From Zhengella sp020637775 (lineage in GTDB: Bacteria; Pseudomonadota; Alphaproteobacteria; Rhizobiales; Rhizobiaceae), in the NCBI RefSeq assembly GCF_041397485.1, contig NZ_JAWKWO010000005.1, forward strand, positions 248,001-312,000: a stretch of 64,000 nt of DNA, read 5' to 3'. The notes below the pieces were generated by a model. That model saw only the letters and a program-made list of their open reading frames with translations. It searched no databases and had not been told where the DNA came from. Shown one piece after another: positions 1 through 9,049 of the stretch (the stretch's first letter is position 1; every line of letters starts with the position of its first letter). Position numbers and translations under genes: made by a program.

Positions 1-795
1 CTCATCGTCACCCGGCTCGCGCCGGAACGATTCATGGTGGTTGCGAACGCATCGCGGGCTGCCGTTGACCTGGCGCGCCTGCGCGAGGCGGCCGGCCCGT
101 TCGACTGCACGGTAACGCCGCTCGACCGGGTGCTGCTGGCCCTGCAGGGACCGATGGCCGCAGACGTGATGCGCGATGCCGGCGAGGCGATCGACGCTCT
201 CACCTTCATGTCGGGGACCGAACCGCGGCCCGGCTGGTTCCTGACGCGCTCTGGCTATACCGGCGAGGACGGGTTCGAGATCGCCATGCCGGCGGACGAG
301 GCGCAGGCCTTCGCCAGCCGCCTGGCCGGCGATGACCGGGTGGCGTGGATCGGTCTGGCAGCGCGCGACAGCCTGCGGCTGGAAGCCGGTCTGTGCCTCT
401 ATGGGCAGGATCTCGACGAGGAGACGGACCCTGTAAGCGCCGGCCTGCTCTGGGCGATCCCCAAGGGGCTGCGTGCGGGGGGCGACTTCTTCGGCGCCGA
501 CGCGCTTGCCCGCATCATTTCCGAAGGCGCGACACGCAAGCGCGTGGGCCTTGTGCCCGACGGCCGCCAGCCGGTGCGCGCCGGCGCGCCGCTCATGGAC
601 GAGGAGGGCAGGACCGTGGGCACCGTGACTTCCGGCGGGTTCGGACCCTCAGCCGGCCATCCCGTGTCCATGGGCCATGTACCGAAGGTGCTTTCCAGAC
701 CCGGCACGGCCCTGACGGCAGAGGTGCGCGGCAAACCCGTGACCATGACCGTCGTCAAGCTTCCCTTCATCCAGAAACGCAGCACCCAGGGGTGA
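1..795 (+). CDS. gcvT: Aminomethyltransferase of the glycine cleavage system, 5'-truncated by the window edge
   Basis: T-protein: it transfers the methylene group from the aminomethyl-lipoyl H-protein to tetrahydrofolate and releases ammonia. The reading frame is open from base 1 and the visible 264 codons are the middle and C-terminal part of the protein (full length is usually about 370 residues), so the true start lies upstream. Visible family features include the SGYTGEDGFEI segment and the C-terminal barrel ending in a VVKLPF strand. gcvH starts 5 nt after its stop and gcvP follows, giving the common gcvT-H-P operon. Any glycine riboswitch would lie before gcvT, outside this window. Confidence 0.95.
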   Translation, partial: LIVTRLAPERFMVVANASRAAVDLARLREAAGPFDCTVTPLDRVLLALQGPMAADVMRDAGEAIDALTFMSGTEPRPGWFLTRSGYTGEDGFEIAMPADEAQAFASRLAGDDRVAWIGLAARDSLRLEAGLCLYGQDLDEETDPVSAGLLWAIPKGLRAGGDFFGADALARIISEGATRKRVGLVPDGRQPVRAGAPLMDEEGRTVGTVTSGGFGPSAGHPVSMGHVPKVLSRPGTALTAEVRGKPVTMTVVKLPFIQKRSTQG

Positions 796-800
796 CCACC

Positions 801-1169
801 ATGAGCAAGACCTATTTCACCGAAGACCACGAATGGATCCGCGTCGAGAACGGCGTGGCGACCGTCGGCATCACCAACCACGCCCAGGAACAGCTTGGCG
901 ATCTCGTCTTCGTCGAACTGCCGGAACCCGGCAAGACCGTGTCCAAAGGGGATGCGGCCGTCGTGGTCGAGTCCGTCAAGGCGGCCTCGGATGTCTATGC
1001 GCCCGCTGACGGCGAAATCACGGCTGCGAACGAGGCGTTGTCTTCTCAGCCAGAACTCGTCAACAGCGCGGCCGAGAGCGACGGCTGGCTCTGGAAGATG
1101 ACGCTTGCCGATGAAAGCCAGCTCGACGGTCTGATGGACGCCGATGCCTACCAGGCGATGATCGGCTGA
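801..1169 (+). CDS. gcvH: Glycine cleavage system H protein (lipoyl carrier)
   Basis: A 122-residue lipoyl-carrier protein that shuttles the aminomethyl group between the P, T and L proteins. The lipoylation site is the Lys of the ESVKAASDVY motif, near residue 60. Length and the opening YFTEDHEWI segment are typical of the family. The start was placed at the ATG 5 nt after the gcvT stop rather than at an in-frame upstream ATG inside gcvT. It is co-transcribed with gcvT and gcvP; gcvP begins 11 nt downstream. Confidence 0.97.
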   Translation: MSKTYFTEDHEWIRVENGVATVGITNHAQEQLGDLVFVELPEPGKTVSKGDAAVVVESVKAASDVYAPADGEITAANEALSSQPELVNSAAESDGWLWKMTLADESQLDGLMDADAYQAMIG

Positions 1170-1180
1170 AGGAGGCCCCC

Positions 1181-3979
1181 ATGAGTGCTGCAGCCTCCTT
1201 CGCGCGCCGCCATGTCGGGCTTTCCGACACGGACATGCGCGCCATGCTGTCAAAAATCGGCGTTCCCTCGCTTGAAACGCTGATATTCGAAAGCGTTCCC
1301 GCTTCCATCCGGCTCGACCGGGCGCTGGACCTGCCCGCGGCGGTGAGCGAACAGGACGCGCTTGGCGAACTGTTTGCGAAAATGGATGCCAATACCGTGG
1401 CCAAAAGCTTCATCGGCCAGGGCTATCATGGCTGCCACGTTCCGCCCGTCATCCAGCGCAACCTGTTCGAGAACCCGGCCTGGTACACGGCCTATACGCC
1501 CTACCAGGCCGAAATCAGCCAGGGCCGGCTGGAAATGCTGTTTCACTTCCAGACACTGGTGGCGGAACTGACCGGCCTGCCGGTTGCCTCCGCTTCGCTG
1601 CTGGACGAGGGCACGGCCGTGGCCGAGGCCGTGGGCGTGGCCTTCCGGCACCATCGCGAAAAGCGCTCGCATGTCGTGCTGGCCGGCGACCTGCATCCCC
1701 AGACCATGGATGTGGTGATGACACGCGGACAGGCGCTGGGGTTGACCGCCTCCGGCGCAATCGACGAGGGCACGGCGGCATTGCTGGTCGCGTGGCCGGA
1801 CACGGCGGGCGTCTATGGCGACCACTCCGCGCTGATCGCGAAGGCAAAAGAAGTGGGTGCGCTGGTCGTGGCCGTTGCCGATCCGCTGGCGCTGACCCTG
1901 CTGGAGCCCCCGGCACACTGGGGCGCGGATATCGCCGTCGGCTCGATGCAGCGTTTCGGCGTGCCGATGGGCTATGGCGGGCCGCACGCCGCCTACATGG
2001 CCGTGACCGAGCCCCTGACCCGGCTGCTGCCGGGCCGGCTTGTCGGCGAATCCGTCGATGCCAGGGGCCGCCCCGGCTATCGGCTGGCCTTGCAGACCCG
2101 GGAGCAGCACATCCGGCGCGAAAAGGCGACCTCCAACATCTGCACGGCGCAGGCGCTGCTGGCCAACATGGCCGCCGCCTATGCCATCTGGCACGGGCCG
2201 GAAGGACTGCGCGCCATTGCGGCCGGCGTGCATGAAAAGGCCGCGCGCCTGGGCCAGGCGCTTCGCGATCACGGGCTTGCCCTGGCCGGGGCGCATTTCT
2301 TCGACACGGTCACCGTGACGGTGCCGGGCAAGGCCGAGGCCATCGCTGCCGACGCGGAAGCCGATGGCCGGCTGCTGCGCGTGATCGATGCCGATACGGT
2401 CTCCGTCGCCTTCGACGAGACCAGTACGGACGATGACGTGACCGGCCTGGCGCGGCTGTTCGGCGCGCGCCTTGCCGACGTGGCCGCCAGCGCCCTGCCA
2501 GCCCCGCGCGAGGCGGCCGGCTTCCTGACACAGCCGGTCTTTCATGAAAACCGGTCGGAAACCGAGATGATGCGGTTCCTGCGCAAGCTGGCCGACAAGG
2601 ATCTCGCGCTGGACCGGGCGATGATCCCGCTCGGCTCCTGCACGATGAAGCTGAATGCCGCCGCCGAGATGGCCCCGGTGAGCTGGGCGCAGGTGGCCAA
2701 CATCCATCCCTTCGCACCCGCCGCCCATGCGCCGGGTTATCGTGCCATGTTCGACGATCTCGAGGCGTGGCTTGGCGAGATCACCGGTTTCGATGCCGTA
2801 TCGCTTCAACCCAATGCCGGCAGCCAGGGCGAATATGCCGGCCTTCTGGCAATCCGGCGCTATCACGAGGCGCGCGGCGACAAGGACCGCAGGATCTGCC
2901 TGATCCCGTCGTCCGCCCATGGCACGAACCCGGCCAGCGCGCATATGGCCGGCCTTGACGTGGTGGTGGTCAAATGCACCGACAGCGGCGACGTGGATGT
3001 GGCCGATCTGAAGGCCAAGGCGGCGCAGCATGGCGACCGGCTGGCCGCATTGATGGTCACCTATCCCTCGACCCATGGCGTGTTCGAGGAAGCGATCACC
3101 GAGATCTGCGACATCATCCACGCCCATGGCGGTCAGGTCTATCTCGATGGCGCCAATCTCAACGCCATGGTCGGGCTGGCCCGGCCTGGCGACATCGGCG
3201 CCGATGTCTGCCACATGAACCTGCACAAGACCTTCTGCATTCCCCATGGCGGGGGCGGACCCGGCGTCGGGCCCATCGGCGTGAAAGCACATCTGGCGCC
3301 CTGCCTGCCGGGCCATGTGACCCAGGGCAGCGACCATGCCGTCGCATCAGCCGCTTTTGGCAGCGCGGCCATCCTGCCGATCACCTGGATGTATATCCGG
3401 ATGATGGGCGCGGACGGGCTGAAACGGGCAAGCGAGGCAGCCATCCTGTCGGCCAATTACATCGCGCGGCGGCTCGAAGAGGCCTATCCCGTACTCTACA
3501 AGGGCCGCAAGGGGCGTGTCGCGCATGAGTGCATTCTCGACACGCGGGTGCTGAAGGACAGTGCCGGCATTTCGGTGGATGACATCGCCAAGCGGCTGAT
3601 CGACTACGGCTTTCACGCGCCGACCATGTCCTGGCCGGTGGCGGGGACGCTGATGGTGGAACCGACCGAATCCGAACCGAAGAAGGAAATCGACCGGTTC
3701 TGCGATGCCATGCTGGCCATTGCCGCGGAAGCGGGCAAGGTGGCGGACGGCACCTGGCCGAAGGAGGACAATCCGCTGGTCAATGCACCGCATACGGCGG
3801 AAGACCTGCTGGCAGCCGACTGGGGCCACGCCTACAGCCGGGCCGAGGCTGCCATGCCGGACGGCGCCTCGCCGGCGTCGAAATACTGGCCGCCCGTGGC
3901 GCGGATCGACAACGTGCATGGCGACCGCAACCTGGTCTGCACCTGCCCGCCGGTGGAAGCACTGGCCGTCAACACCTGA
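1181..3979 (+). CDS. gcvP: Glycine dehydrogenase (decarboxylating), single-chain P protein
   Basis: PLP-dependent glycine decarboxylase; with the H protein it releases CO2 from glycine. At 932 residues it is the fused one-chain form rather than the split GcvPA/GcvPB form. The PLP lysine lies in NLHKTFCIPHGGGGPG around residue 690, a hallmark of the family. An AAGGAGG-like ribosome site precedes the ATG. The gene ends the operon and is followed by a strong intrinsic terminator. Next to the convergent Calvin operon, whose last gene is the phosphoglycolate phosphatase cbbZ, it may also serve to recycle photorespiratory glycine; that link is inference. Confidence 0.97.
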   Translation: MSAAASFARRHVGLSDTDMRAMLSKIGVPSLETLIFESVPASIRLDRALDLPAAVSEQDALGELFAKMDANTVAKSFIGQGYHGCHVPPVIQRNLFENPAWYTAYTPYQAEISQGRLEMLFHFQTLVAELTGLPVASASLLDEGTAVAEAVGVAFRHHREKRSHVVLAGDLHPQTMDVVMTRGQALGLTASGAIDEGTAALLVAWPDTAGVYGDHSALIAKAKEVGALVVAVADPLALTLLEPPAHWGADIAVGSMQRFGVPMGYGGPHAAYMAVTEPLTRLLPGRLVGESVDARGRPGYRLALQTREQHIRREKATSNICTAQALLANMAAAYAIWHGPEGLRAIAAGVHEKAARLGQALRDHGLALAGAHFFDTVTVTVPGKAEAIAADAEADGRLLRVIDADTVSVAFDETSTDDDVTGLARLFGARLADVAASALPAPREAAGFLTQPVFHENRSETEMMRFLRKLADKDLALDRAMIPLGSCTMKLNAAAEMAPVSWAQVANIHPFAPAAHAPGYRAMFDDLEAWLGEITGFDAVSLQPNAGSQGEYAGLLAIRRYHEARGDKDRRICLIPSSAHGTNPASAHMAGLDVVVVKCTDSGDVDVADLKAKAAQHGDRLAALMVTYPSTHGVFEEAITEICDIIHAHGGQVYLDGANLNAMVGLARPGDIGADVCHMNLHKTFCIPHGGGGPGVGPIGVKAHLAPCLPGHVTQGSDHAVASAAFGSAAILPITWMYIRMMGADGLKRASEAAILSANYIARRLEEAYPVLYKGRKGRVAHECILDTRVLKDSAGISVDDIAKRLIDYGFHAPTMSWPVAGTLMVEPTESEPKKEIDRFCDAMLAIAAEAGKVADGTWPKEDNPLVNAPHTAEDLLAADWGHAYSRAEAAMPDGASPASKYWPPVARIDNVHGDRNLVCTCPPVEALAVNT

Positions 3980-3988
3980 CGCTTTGAG

Positions 3989-4020
3989 GGAGCCGGCATA
4001 TCAGCCGGCTCCGGCGTTTT
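3989..4020 (+). terminator. Rho-independent terminator of the gcv operon
   Basis: A perfect 9-bp inverted repeat (GGAGCCGGC, 6-nt loop, GCCGGCTCC) followed by GGCGTTTT, 10 nt after the gcvP stop. It sits between convergent gcvP and cbbZ and could act in both directions, but the T-run favours the plus strand. Confidence 0.85.
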
Positions 4021-4043
4021 GCCGCCGATCATGGGCCAGCGGT

Positions 4044-4754
4044 TCAGGCCGGCTCCTTGAGACGCTCGATAGCTTGGCCGAGTTGCGCCAGGCTATCGAT
4101 CACGCCATCGCAGGGGATTTGATCCACCGGTACGGTTGTATAGCCGCCGCGCACCAGAACACAGGCCATGCCGGCGGCGCGCGCGGCGCCCGCATCTGCC
4201 GGACTGTCGCCCACCATCAGGCAGCGCGACGGGTGAAAGCCGGCCTGTCTGGCCGCGTGAAGCAACATGTCCGGCGCCGGCTTCTTCTCCGGTCCGCTAT
4301 CGCCGCCGACGACGACCGCCATCAGATCCGAGAAACCGAAATGGTCGAGAATGGCGCGGGTAAAGCCTTCCGGCTTGTTGGTGACGACGCCGAGCGTGAC
4401 ACCGGCTTGGTGGTAGGCTTTGACGATCATCTCAGCGGCAGGCATGAGCGTGGTGCGCTCGGTGACCTGGCGGCCATAGGTCTCCATCATGGTCGCGGTC
4501 CGGGCATCGAGCACGGTGCCTTGCAGCGCGATGGCACGGGCTGCAAAGCCGCGTTCCACCAGCTTGCGCACGCCATTGCCGACCATGGCGCGCACCTCGT
4601 CCAGCGAAAGGGCGGCATGGCCTTCCAGCGCCAGAACCTCGTTGAGCGAGGCGGCGAGGTCCGGCGCGGAATCGACCAGCGTGCCGTCAAGGTCGAAGAA
4701 GATGGCCTGCGGCCAGCCGCAACGGTCTCCGCCCTGCGCGAAATGCCGGCTCAT
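4044..4754 (-). CDS. cbbZ: Phosphoglycolate phosphatase, HAD family, last gene of the Calvin operon
   Basis: It hydrolyses 2-phosphoglycolate, the product of RuBisCO oxygenation, to glycolate. The HAD motif I FFDLDGTLVDS is near residue 20, motif II/III VVTNK is mid-protein and the DSPADAGAARAAG motif IV region follows. At 236 residues it has typical Gph/CbbZ length. The start was chosen at the ATG overlapping the upstream stop (ATGA), five codons inside the longest reading frame. It is the distal gene of the cbb operon, which supports cbbZ over a general gph. Confidence 0.9.
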   Translation of the reverse strand: MSRHFAQGGDRCGWPQAIFFDLDGTLVDSAPDLAASLNEVLALEGHAALSLDEVRAMVGNGVRKLVERGFAARAIALQGTVLDARTATMMETYGRQVTERTTLMPAAEMIVKAYHQAGVTLGVVTNKPEGFTRAILDHFGFSDLMAVVVGGDSGPEKKPAPDMLLHAARQAGFHPSRCLMVGDSPADAGAARAAGMACVLVRGGYTTVPVDQIPCDGVIDSLAQLGQAIERLKEPA

Positions 4755-5308
4755 GCGGCATCCTTCCACTTGATGGAACAGCCCATGGAAGCGATCTGGT
4801 CGCGCGGGCCCTGCCCCGTTTCGGCCACCTGTTTCATCGCTTCATGGAGATCGCGGCGGATGTCGGCCGGGGCGGTTTCCTTGCGCGAGGCATCGAGGCG
4901 GCCTCGATATTGCAGTTCCATCGCCTTGTTGAAGCCGAAAAAGTCCGGTGTGCAGACCGCATCCCATGCACGGGCGACCGCCTGCGTTTCATCATGCAGA
5001 TAGGGGAAAGGCAGGTCGTGAGCCGCAGCAAAGCGTTTCATGTTGTCGAAACTGTCGGCGGGATAGGCCTCGGCATCGTTGGAGCAGATGGCGACGAAGC
5101 CCATGCCGAGCGCCTGAAGGTCGCGGGCATCGCGGGCGATCCGGTCGATCACCGCCAGCACATAGGGGCAATGGTTGCAGATGAAGGCGACGACGAGACC
5201 GTTCGGGCCCGCCTCGCCAAGGATGGAGCGATTCTTTCCGTCGACGCCCGGCAGGGTGGCGTCGACCGGCTTCCAGCCGAAATCACAGACGGGAGGAATG
5301 GCGGCCAT
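4751..5308 (-). CDS. Thioredoxin-fold (AhpC/TSA-like) protein in the Calvin operon
   Basis: A 185-residue thioredoxin-fold protein of the AhpC/TSA (redoxin) type. A CNHCPYV motif near residue 45 gives a CxxC pair at the usual active-site place, and TPDFFGFN has the cis-proline position. There is no signal peptide, so it should be cytoplasmic. It lies between cbbE and cbbZ, overlapping cbbZ by 4 nt, so it is translated with the Calvin enzymes. A redox role in regulating or protecting the cycle is plausible, but the substrate is unknown. The longer upstream reading frame overlaps rpe and was not used. Confidence 0.85.
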   Translation of the reverse strand: MAAIPPVCDFGWKPVDATLPGVDGKNRSILGEAGPNGLVVAFICNHCPYVLAVIDRIARDARDLQALGMGFVAICSNDAEAYPADSFDNMKRFAAAHDLPFPYLHDETQAVARAWDAVCTPDFFGFNKAMELQYRGRLDASRKETAPADIRRDLHEAMKQVAETGQGPRDQIASMGCSIKWKDAA

Positions 5309-5337
5309 GGGACAACTCCGGGGGTTTGCTGTTTCGC

Positions 5338-6033
5338 TCAGGCCGCGGCGCGGGAGGTGGTGGCAGCGGCACGGATGGCCCGGATGTTGTCGCCATAAAC
5401 GGCCGGATTGTCCACCGAGCCGCCGCGAAAAACCGCCGATCCGGCAACCAGCACGTCGGCGCCCGCCTCCGCGACCAGTGGGGCGGTGGCCGGATCGACG
5501 CCGCCATCGACCTGAACATGGATGGGCCGGTCGCCGATCATGGCGCGCAGGGCGCGGATCTTGTCGGTCATGTCGATGAATTTCTGGCCGCCGAAACCCG
5601 GATTCACCGTCATCACAAGCACAAGGTCCGCAAGGTCGAGCAGATGGGCCACGGCTTGCGCGGGCGTGCCGGGATTGAGCGCCACACCGGCTTTCATGCC
5701 GGCTGCGCGAATGGCCTGAAGTGTGCGGTGGATATGCGGCCCGGCTTCCAGGTGCGCGGTCAGAACATCCGCGCCAGCATCCGCATAGGCCTCGATCCAC
5801 GGATCGACGGGCGCGATCATCAGATGCACATCCATCACCGTCTTCACATGCGGGCGGAAGGCCTTCACGGCTGGCGGACCGAAGGTCAGGTTGGGCACGA
5901 AATGGCCGTCCATGACATCGACATGCACCCAGTCGGCGCCTTGCGCCTCGATGGCGCGGATCTCACGCCCGAAATTGGCGAAGTCGGCGGACAGGATGGA
6001 GGGCGCAATCTTGATCGCACGGTCGAAGGTCAT
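5338..6033 (-). CDS. cbbE: Ribulose-phosphate 3-epimerase
   Basis: It interconverts ribulose 5-phosphate and xylulose 5-phosphate in the regenerative phase of the Calvin cycle. At 231 residues it is a TIM barrel with IAPSILSADFANFG at the N-terminus, HVDVMDGHFVPNLTFGP carrying a metal-binding His/Asp set, MTVNPGFGGQ and VDGGV phosphate-loop motifs. It follows cbbX by 12 nt. The paralogue naming cbbE (as opposed to rpe) rests on the operon position. Confidence 0.95.
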   Translation of the reverse strand: MTFDRAIKIAPSILSADFANFGREIRAIEAQGADWVHVDVMDGHFVPNLTFGPPAVKAFRPHVKTVMDVHLMIAPVDPWIEAYADAGADVLTAHLEAGPHIHRTLQAIRAAGMKAGVALNPGTPAQAVAHLLDLADLVLVMTVNPGFGGQKFIDMTDKIRALRAMIGDRPIHVQVDGGVDPATAPLVAEAGADVLVAGSAVFRGGSVDNPAVYGDNIRAIRAAATTSRAAA

Positions 6034-6045
6034 GGGCTATGTCTC

Positions 6046-6993
6046 CTATTCGGCGGCGGCACGCGTCGCGCGGTCGACATCCAGCCCGCCGGAAAAGACG
6101 CGGCTTGCGCGGATGTCATCTTCGGTGATGGTGCTGAGCGCGTCGGCATCCAGCGGGCCGGCCGCGCTTTCGAACAGGCGGTTGGCCTGGCGCAGGCGGG
6201 CGCGGTCGAGCGCGTTGCGGATGGAACGGGCATTGGCGAAATGCGGCTGGGCGCGGCGCAGGGCGATATAGTCGGCCATGGCCTGTTCGGCCGCCGCGTC
6301 GAAGCGATAGTTCCGTGCCTCCAGCATGGTCCGCGATATGCGCAGCAATTCCTCGTCGGAATAATCGGGAAACTCGACATGATGGGCGATGCGCGAGCGG
6401 AAGCCGGGATTGGCGGCGAAAAAGCGGTCCATCCGGTCGGCATAGCCGGCCATGATGACGACGAGATCGTCGCGGTTGTTTTCCATCACCTGAAGCAGGA
6501 TCTCGATGGCCTCCTGACCATAGTCGCGCTCATTGTCCGGCTTGTAGAGATAATAGGCTTCGTCGATGAAGAGCACGCCGCCCATGGCCTTTTTCAGCAC
6601 TTCCCTGGTCTTGGGCGCGGTGTGGCCGATATACTGGCCGACCAGATCGTCGCGCGTGACGGAAACGAGGTGCCCCTTGCGAATGTAACCCAGGCGGTGC
6701 AGCAGGCCGGCCATTTTCAGCGCCACCGTGGTCTTGCCGGTGCCCGGATTGCCGGTGAAGCTCATGTGCAGGGTGGGCGTTTCTGTGGCCAGCCCCATCT
6801 GGCGGCGGGCGCGATCCACCAGCAGCAGGGCCGCGGTCTCGCGGATGCGCTGCTTGACCGGTTTCAGGCCGATGAGCTCGCGGTCCAGTTCTTCGAGGAT
6901 CTCCGCCACGCCAGAAGAGCGGAACTCCGCCCTCAGGTCTATGGCCGAAGGTCCCGCCTGCTGTGTCTCGTCCGTGACCGGGTCGTCGCCCAT
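6046..6993 (-). CDS. cbbX: Red-type RuBisCO activase CbbX
   Basis: An AAA+ ATPase that remodels inhibited red-type RuBisCO by pulling on the C-terminus of the large subunit. It has 315 residues with Walker A GNPGTGKTTV, Walker B VLFIDEAYYL and an arginine-finger region (NPGFRSRI). The start is the ATG with AGGAGG 8 nt upstream; the longest frame would add 35 low-quality residues. It lies directly downstream of cbbLS, as usual for form IC operons. Confidence 0.96.
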   Translation of the reverse strand: MGDDPVTDETQQAGPSAIDLRAEFRSSGVAEILEELDRELIGLKPVKQRIRETAALLLVDRARRQMGLATETPTLHMSFTGNPGTGKTTVALKMAGLLHRLGYIRKGHLVSVTRDDLVGQYIGHTAPKTREVLKKAMGGVLFIDEAYYLYKPDNERDYGQEAIEILLQVMENNRDDLVVIMAGYADRMDRFFAANPGFRSRIAHHVEFPDYSDEELLRISRTMLEARNYRFDAAAEQAMADYIALRRAQPHFANARSIRNALDRARLRQANRLFESAAGPLDADALSTITEDDIRASRVFSGGLDVDRATRAAAE

Positions 6994-7114
6994 TTGCCGT
7001 GCCTCCTGTGGATCGTCCGTGGACCGTCTGTGGATCATGCATTGACAGGCTGTTGAAAGCCTGTGGAACAGGGGCGGCCGGCGCGGTTGCCGGGCCACCC
7101 CCGTCTTGCCACTC

Positions 7115-7504
7115 TCAGCCAGCCACGCGCCAGGAATAGGACTGGCTGCGGCTGCGCATATCGGTGCGCACCATGTCGATCTTCGGCTCCTCGGCGGGGC
7201 GATTGACGATGAAGGACATCATCACTGTCTCGAAGCCGCGTGTGTCGTCAAAGGCATTGATGCGGATGTATTTTTCGCCGTGTGCCTTGCGGCACTCGTC
7301 CAGTTCCATCATCACGCCCTTGGCGTCCTTGAGGTCGAACATGGGATTGCCCCACATTTCCCAATAGGTGTTGCGCGGATGCGGGTCGTCGGTGAACTCG
7401 ATGCCGATGGCCCATTCGCGCGACAGGCAATATTCCACCTGTGCGGAAATCTGGGCGTCGGTCAGGTCCGGGAGGAAGGAAAAGCATCCCTGGGTGATAC
7501 GCAT
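7115..7504 (-). CDS. cbbS: RuBisCO small subunit, form IC
   Basis: A 129-residue small subunit of form I RuBisCO. MRITQGCFSFLPDLTD and the extended C-terminus ending in SQSYSWRVAG are typical of the red-type small subunit, whose longer C-terminal hairpin fills the central channel. The start ATG lies 53 nt after the cbbL stop and has a GGAAAG ribosome site; the longer frame overlaps cbbL and was rejected. Confidence 0.96.
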   Translation of the reverse strand: MRITQGCFSFLPDLTDAQISAQVEYCLSREWAIGIEFTDDPHPRNTYWEMWGNPMFDLKDAKGVMMELDECRKAHGEKYIRINAFDDTRGFETVMMSFIVNRPAEEPKIDMVRTDMRSRSQSYSWRVAG

Positions 7505-7557
7505 GTCGGTCTTCCTTTCATTATCCGTTTGCGGTCTGCCACCTGGAGGCAGGAGGC

Positions 7558-9021
7558 TCACATCGCCACGGAGGGCGTCGGCACGAAGTCGGACGTGTCG
7601 GTGGAGGTGTAGTTGAAGGTGATGTTGCCCCAGGTATCGAGCGCGGCTTCCAGCGGCTTGCACCACTTTGCCGCCTCGCGCAGGATTTCCGGACCTTCAT
7701 TGGCGATGTCGCGGCCCTCGTTGCGGGCAAGGACCATGGCTTCAAGCGCGACGCGATTGGCCGTGGCGCCGGCCTGGATTCCCATCGGGTGGCCGATCGT
7801 GCCACCGCCGAATTGCAGCACGACATCGTCGCCGAACAGGTCCAGCAACTGGTGCATCTGGCCGGCATGAATGCCGCCGGAGGCCACCGGCATGACCTTC
7901 TTCAGGTCCGCCCAGTCCTGCTCGAAAAACAGGCCGCGCGGCAGGTCGATCGCGTTCCTCGTCTCGCGGCAGACATTGTAATAGCCCTGGACGGTGAGCG
8001 GATCGCCCTCCAGCTTGCCGACAGCGGTGCCGCAATGGAGATGGTCGACGCCGGCCAGGCGCAGCCACTTGGCGATGACGCGGAAGGAAATGCCGTGGTT
8101 CTTCTGCCGCGTATAGGTGCCGTGGCCGGCGCGGTGCATGTGCAGGATCATGTCGTTCTGGCGGCACCATTCGGAGATCGACTGAATGGCCGTCCAGCCG
8201 ACGATCAGGTCGACCATGACGATGACCGAGCCCAGTTCCTTGGCAAATTCGGCGCGGCGGTACATCTCCTCCATCGTGCCGGCGGTGATGTTGAGGTAGT
8301 GGCCCTTGATCTCGCCGGTCTCGGCGGACGCCTTGTTCACCGCCTCCATGCAGTAGAGGAAGCGGTCGCGCCAATGCATGAACGGCTGCGAGTTGATGTT
8401 CTCGTCGTCCTTCATGAAATCGAGCCCGCCCTTCAGGCCCTCATAGACGACGCGGCCGTAATTCTTCCCCGACAGTCCCAGCTTCGGCTTGGTGGTGGCG
8501 CCGAGCAGCGGCTTGCCGAACTTGTCGAGGCGCTCGCGCTCGACCACAAGGCCCGTGGGCGGGCCGCGGAAGGTCTTCACATAGGCCACGGGGAAGCGCA
8601 TGTCCTCCAGCCGGGCCGCCTTCAAGGGCTTGAAGGAAAAGACATTGCCGATGATCGAGGCCGTCAGGTTGGCGATGGAGCCTTCCTCGAAGAGGATCAG
8701 GTCATAGGCGACATAGGCGAAATACTGGCCTTCCTGGCCCGGCACCGGCTCCACGCGATAAGCCTTGGCGCGGTAGTTCTCGCAGGCCGTCAGGCGGTCG
8801 GTCCAGACCACGGTCCAGGTGGCGGTGGAGGATTCGCCGGCGACGGCGGCCGCCGCCTCGATCGGGTCCACGCCTTCCTGCGGGGTGATGCGGAACAGGG
8901 CGAGGACGTCGGTATCCCTGGGCTCGTAGTCGCCGTCCCAATAGCCCATCTGCGCATATTTCAGCACACCGGCCTTGTAGCGCTCCTTGCCCTTGATCTC
9001 GGTCTTGGCGTCGATGGTCAT
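7558..9021 (-). CDS. cbbL: RuBisCO large subunit, form IC (red type)
   Basis: Catalytic subunit that fixes CO2 on ribulose 1,5-bisphosphate. At 487 residues it has typical form IC length. Visible landmarks are TTKPKLGLSGKNYGR with the catalytic lysine, GGLDFMKDDENINSQPF with the carbamylated Lys and metal-binding Asp/Glu, and the loop 6 segment GKLEGDP. The start MTIDAKTE has GAAAGGA 6 nt upstream. The C-terminal extension (DFVPTPSVAM) is the handle used by CbbX. Confidence 0.98.
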   Translation of the reverse strand: MTIDAKTEIKGKERYKAGVLKYAQMGYWDGDYEPRDTDVLALFRITPQEGVDPIEAAAAVAGESSTATWTVVWTDRLTACENYRAKAYRVEPVPGQEGQYFAYVAYDLILFEEGSIANLTASIIGNVFSFKPLKAARLEDMRFPVAYVKTFRGPPTGLVVERERLDKFGKPLLGATTKPKLGLSGKNYGRVVYEGLKGGLDFMKDDENINSQPFMHWRDRFLYCMEAVNKASAETGEIKGHYLNITAGTMEEMYRRAEFAKELGSVIVMVDLIVGWTAIQSISEWCRQNDMILHMHRAGHGTYTRQKNHGISFRVIAKWLRLAGVDHLHCGTAVGKLEGDPLTVQGYYNVCRETRNAIDLPRGLFFEQDWADLKKVMPVASGGIHAGQMHQLLDLFGDDVVLQFGGGTIGHPMGIQAGATANRVALEAMVLARNEGRDIANEGPEILREAAKWCKPLEAALDTWGNITFNYTSTDTSDFVPTPSVAM

Positions 9022-9049
9022 GGCAGTTCCTTTCGCTTTGTCTGTTGTT

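Noticed and set aside
1250..3337. A 695-codon open frame antisense to gcvP
   Set aside because: GC-rich coding DNA keeps the opposite strand open; the translation has no recognisable domain and gcvP is certain.
3705..5003. A 432-codon plus-strand frame across the gcvP end, cbbZ and the redoxin
   Set aside because: It runs through the gcv terminator and opposite two well-supported genes.
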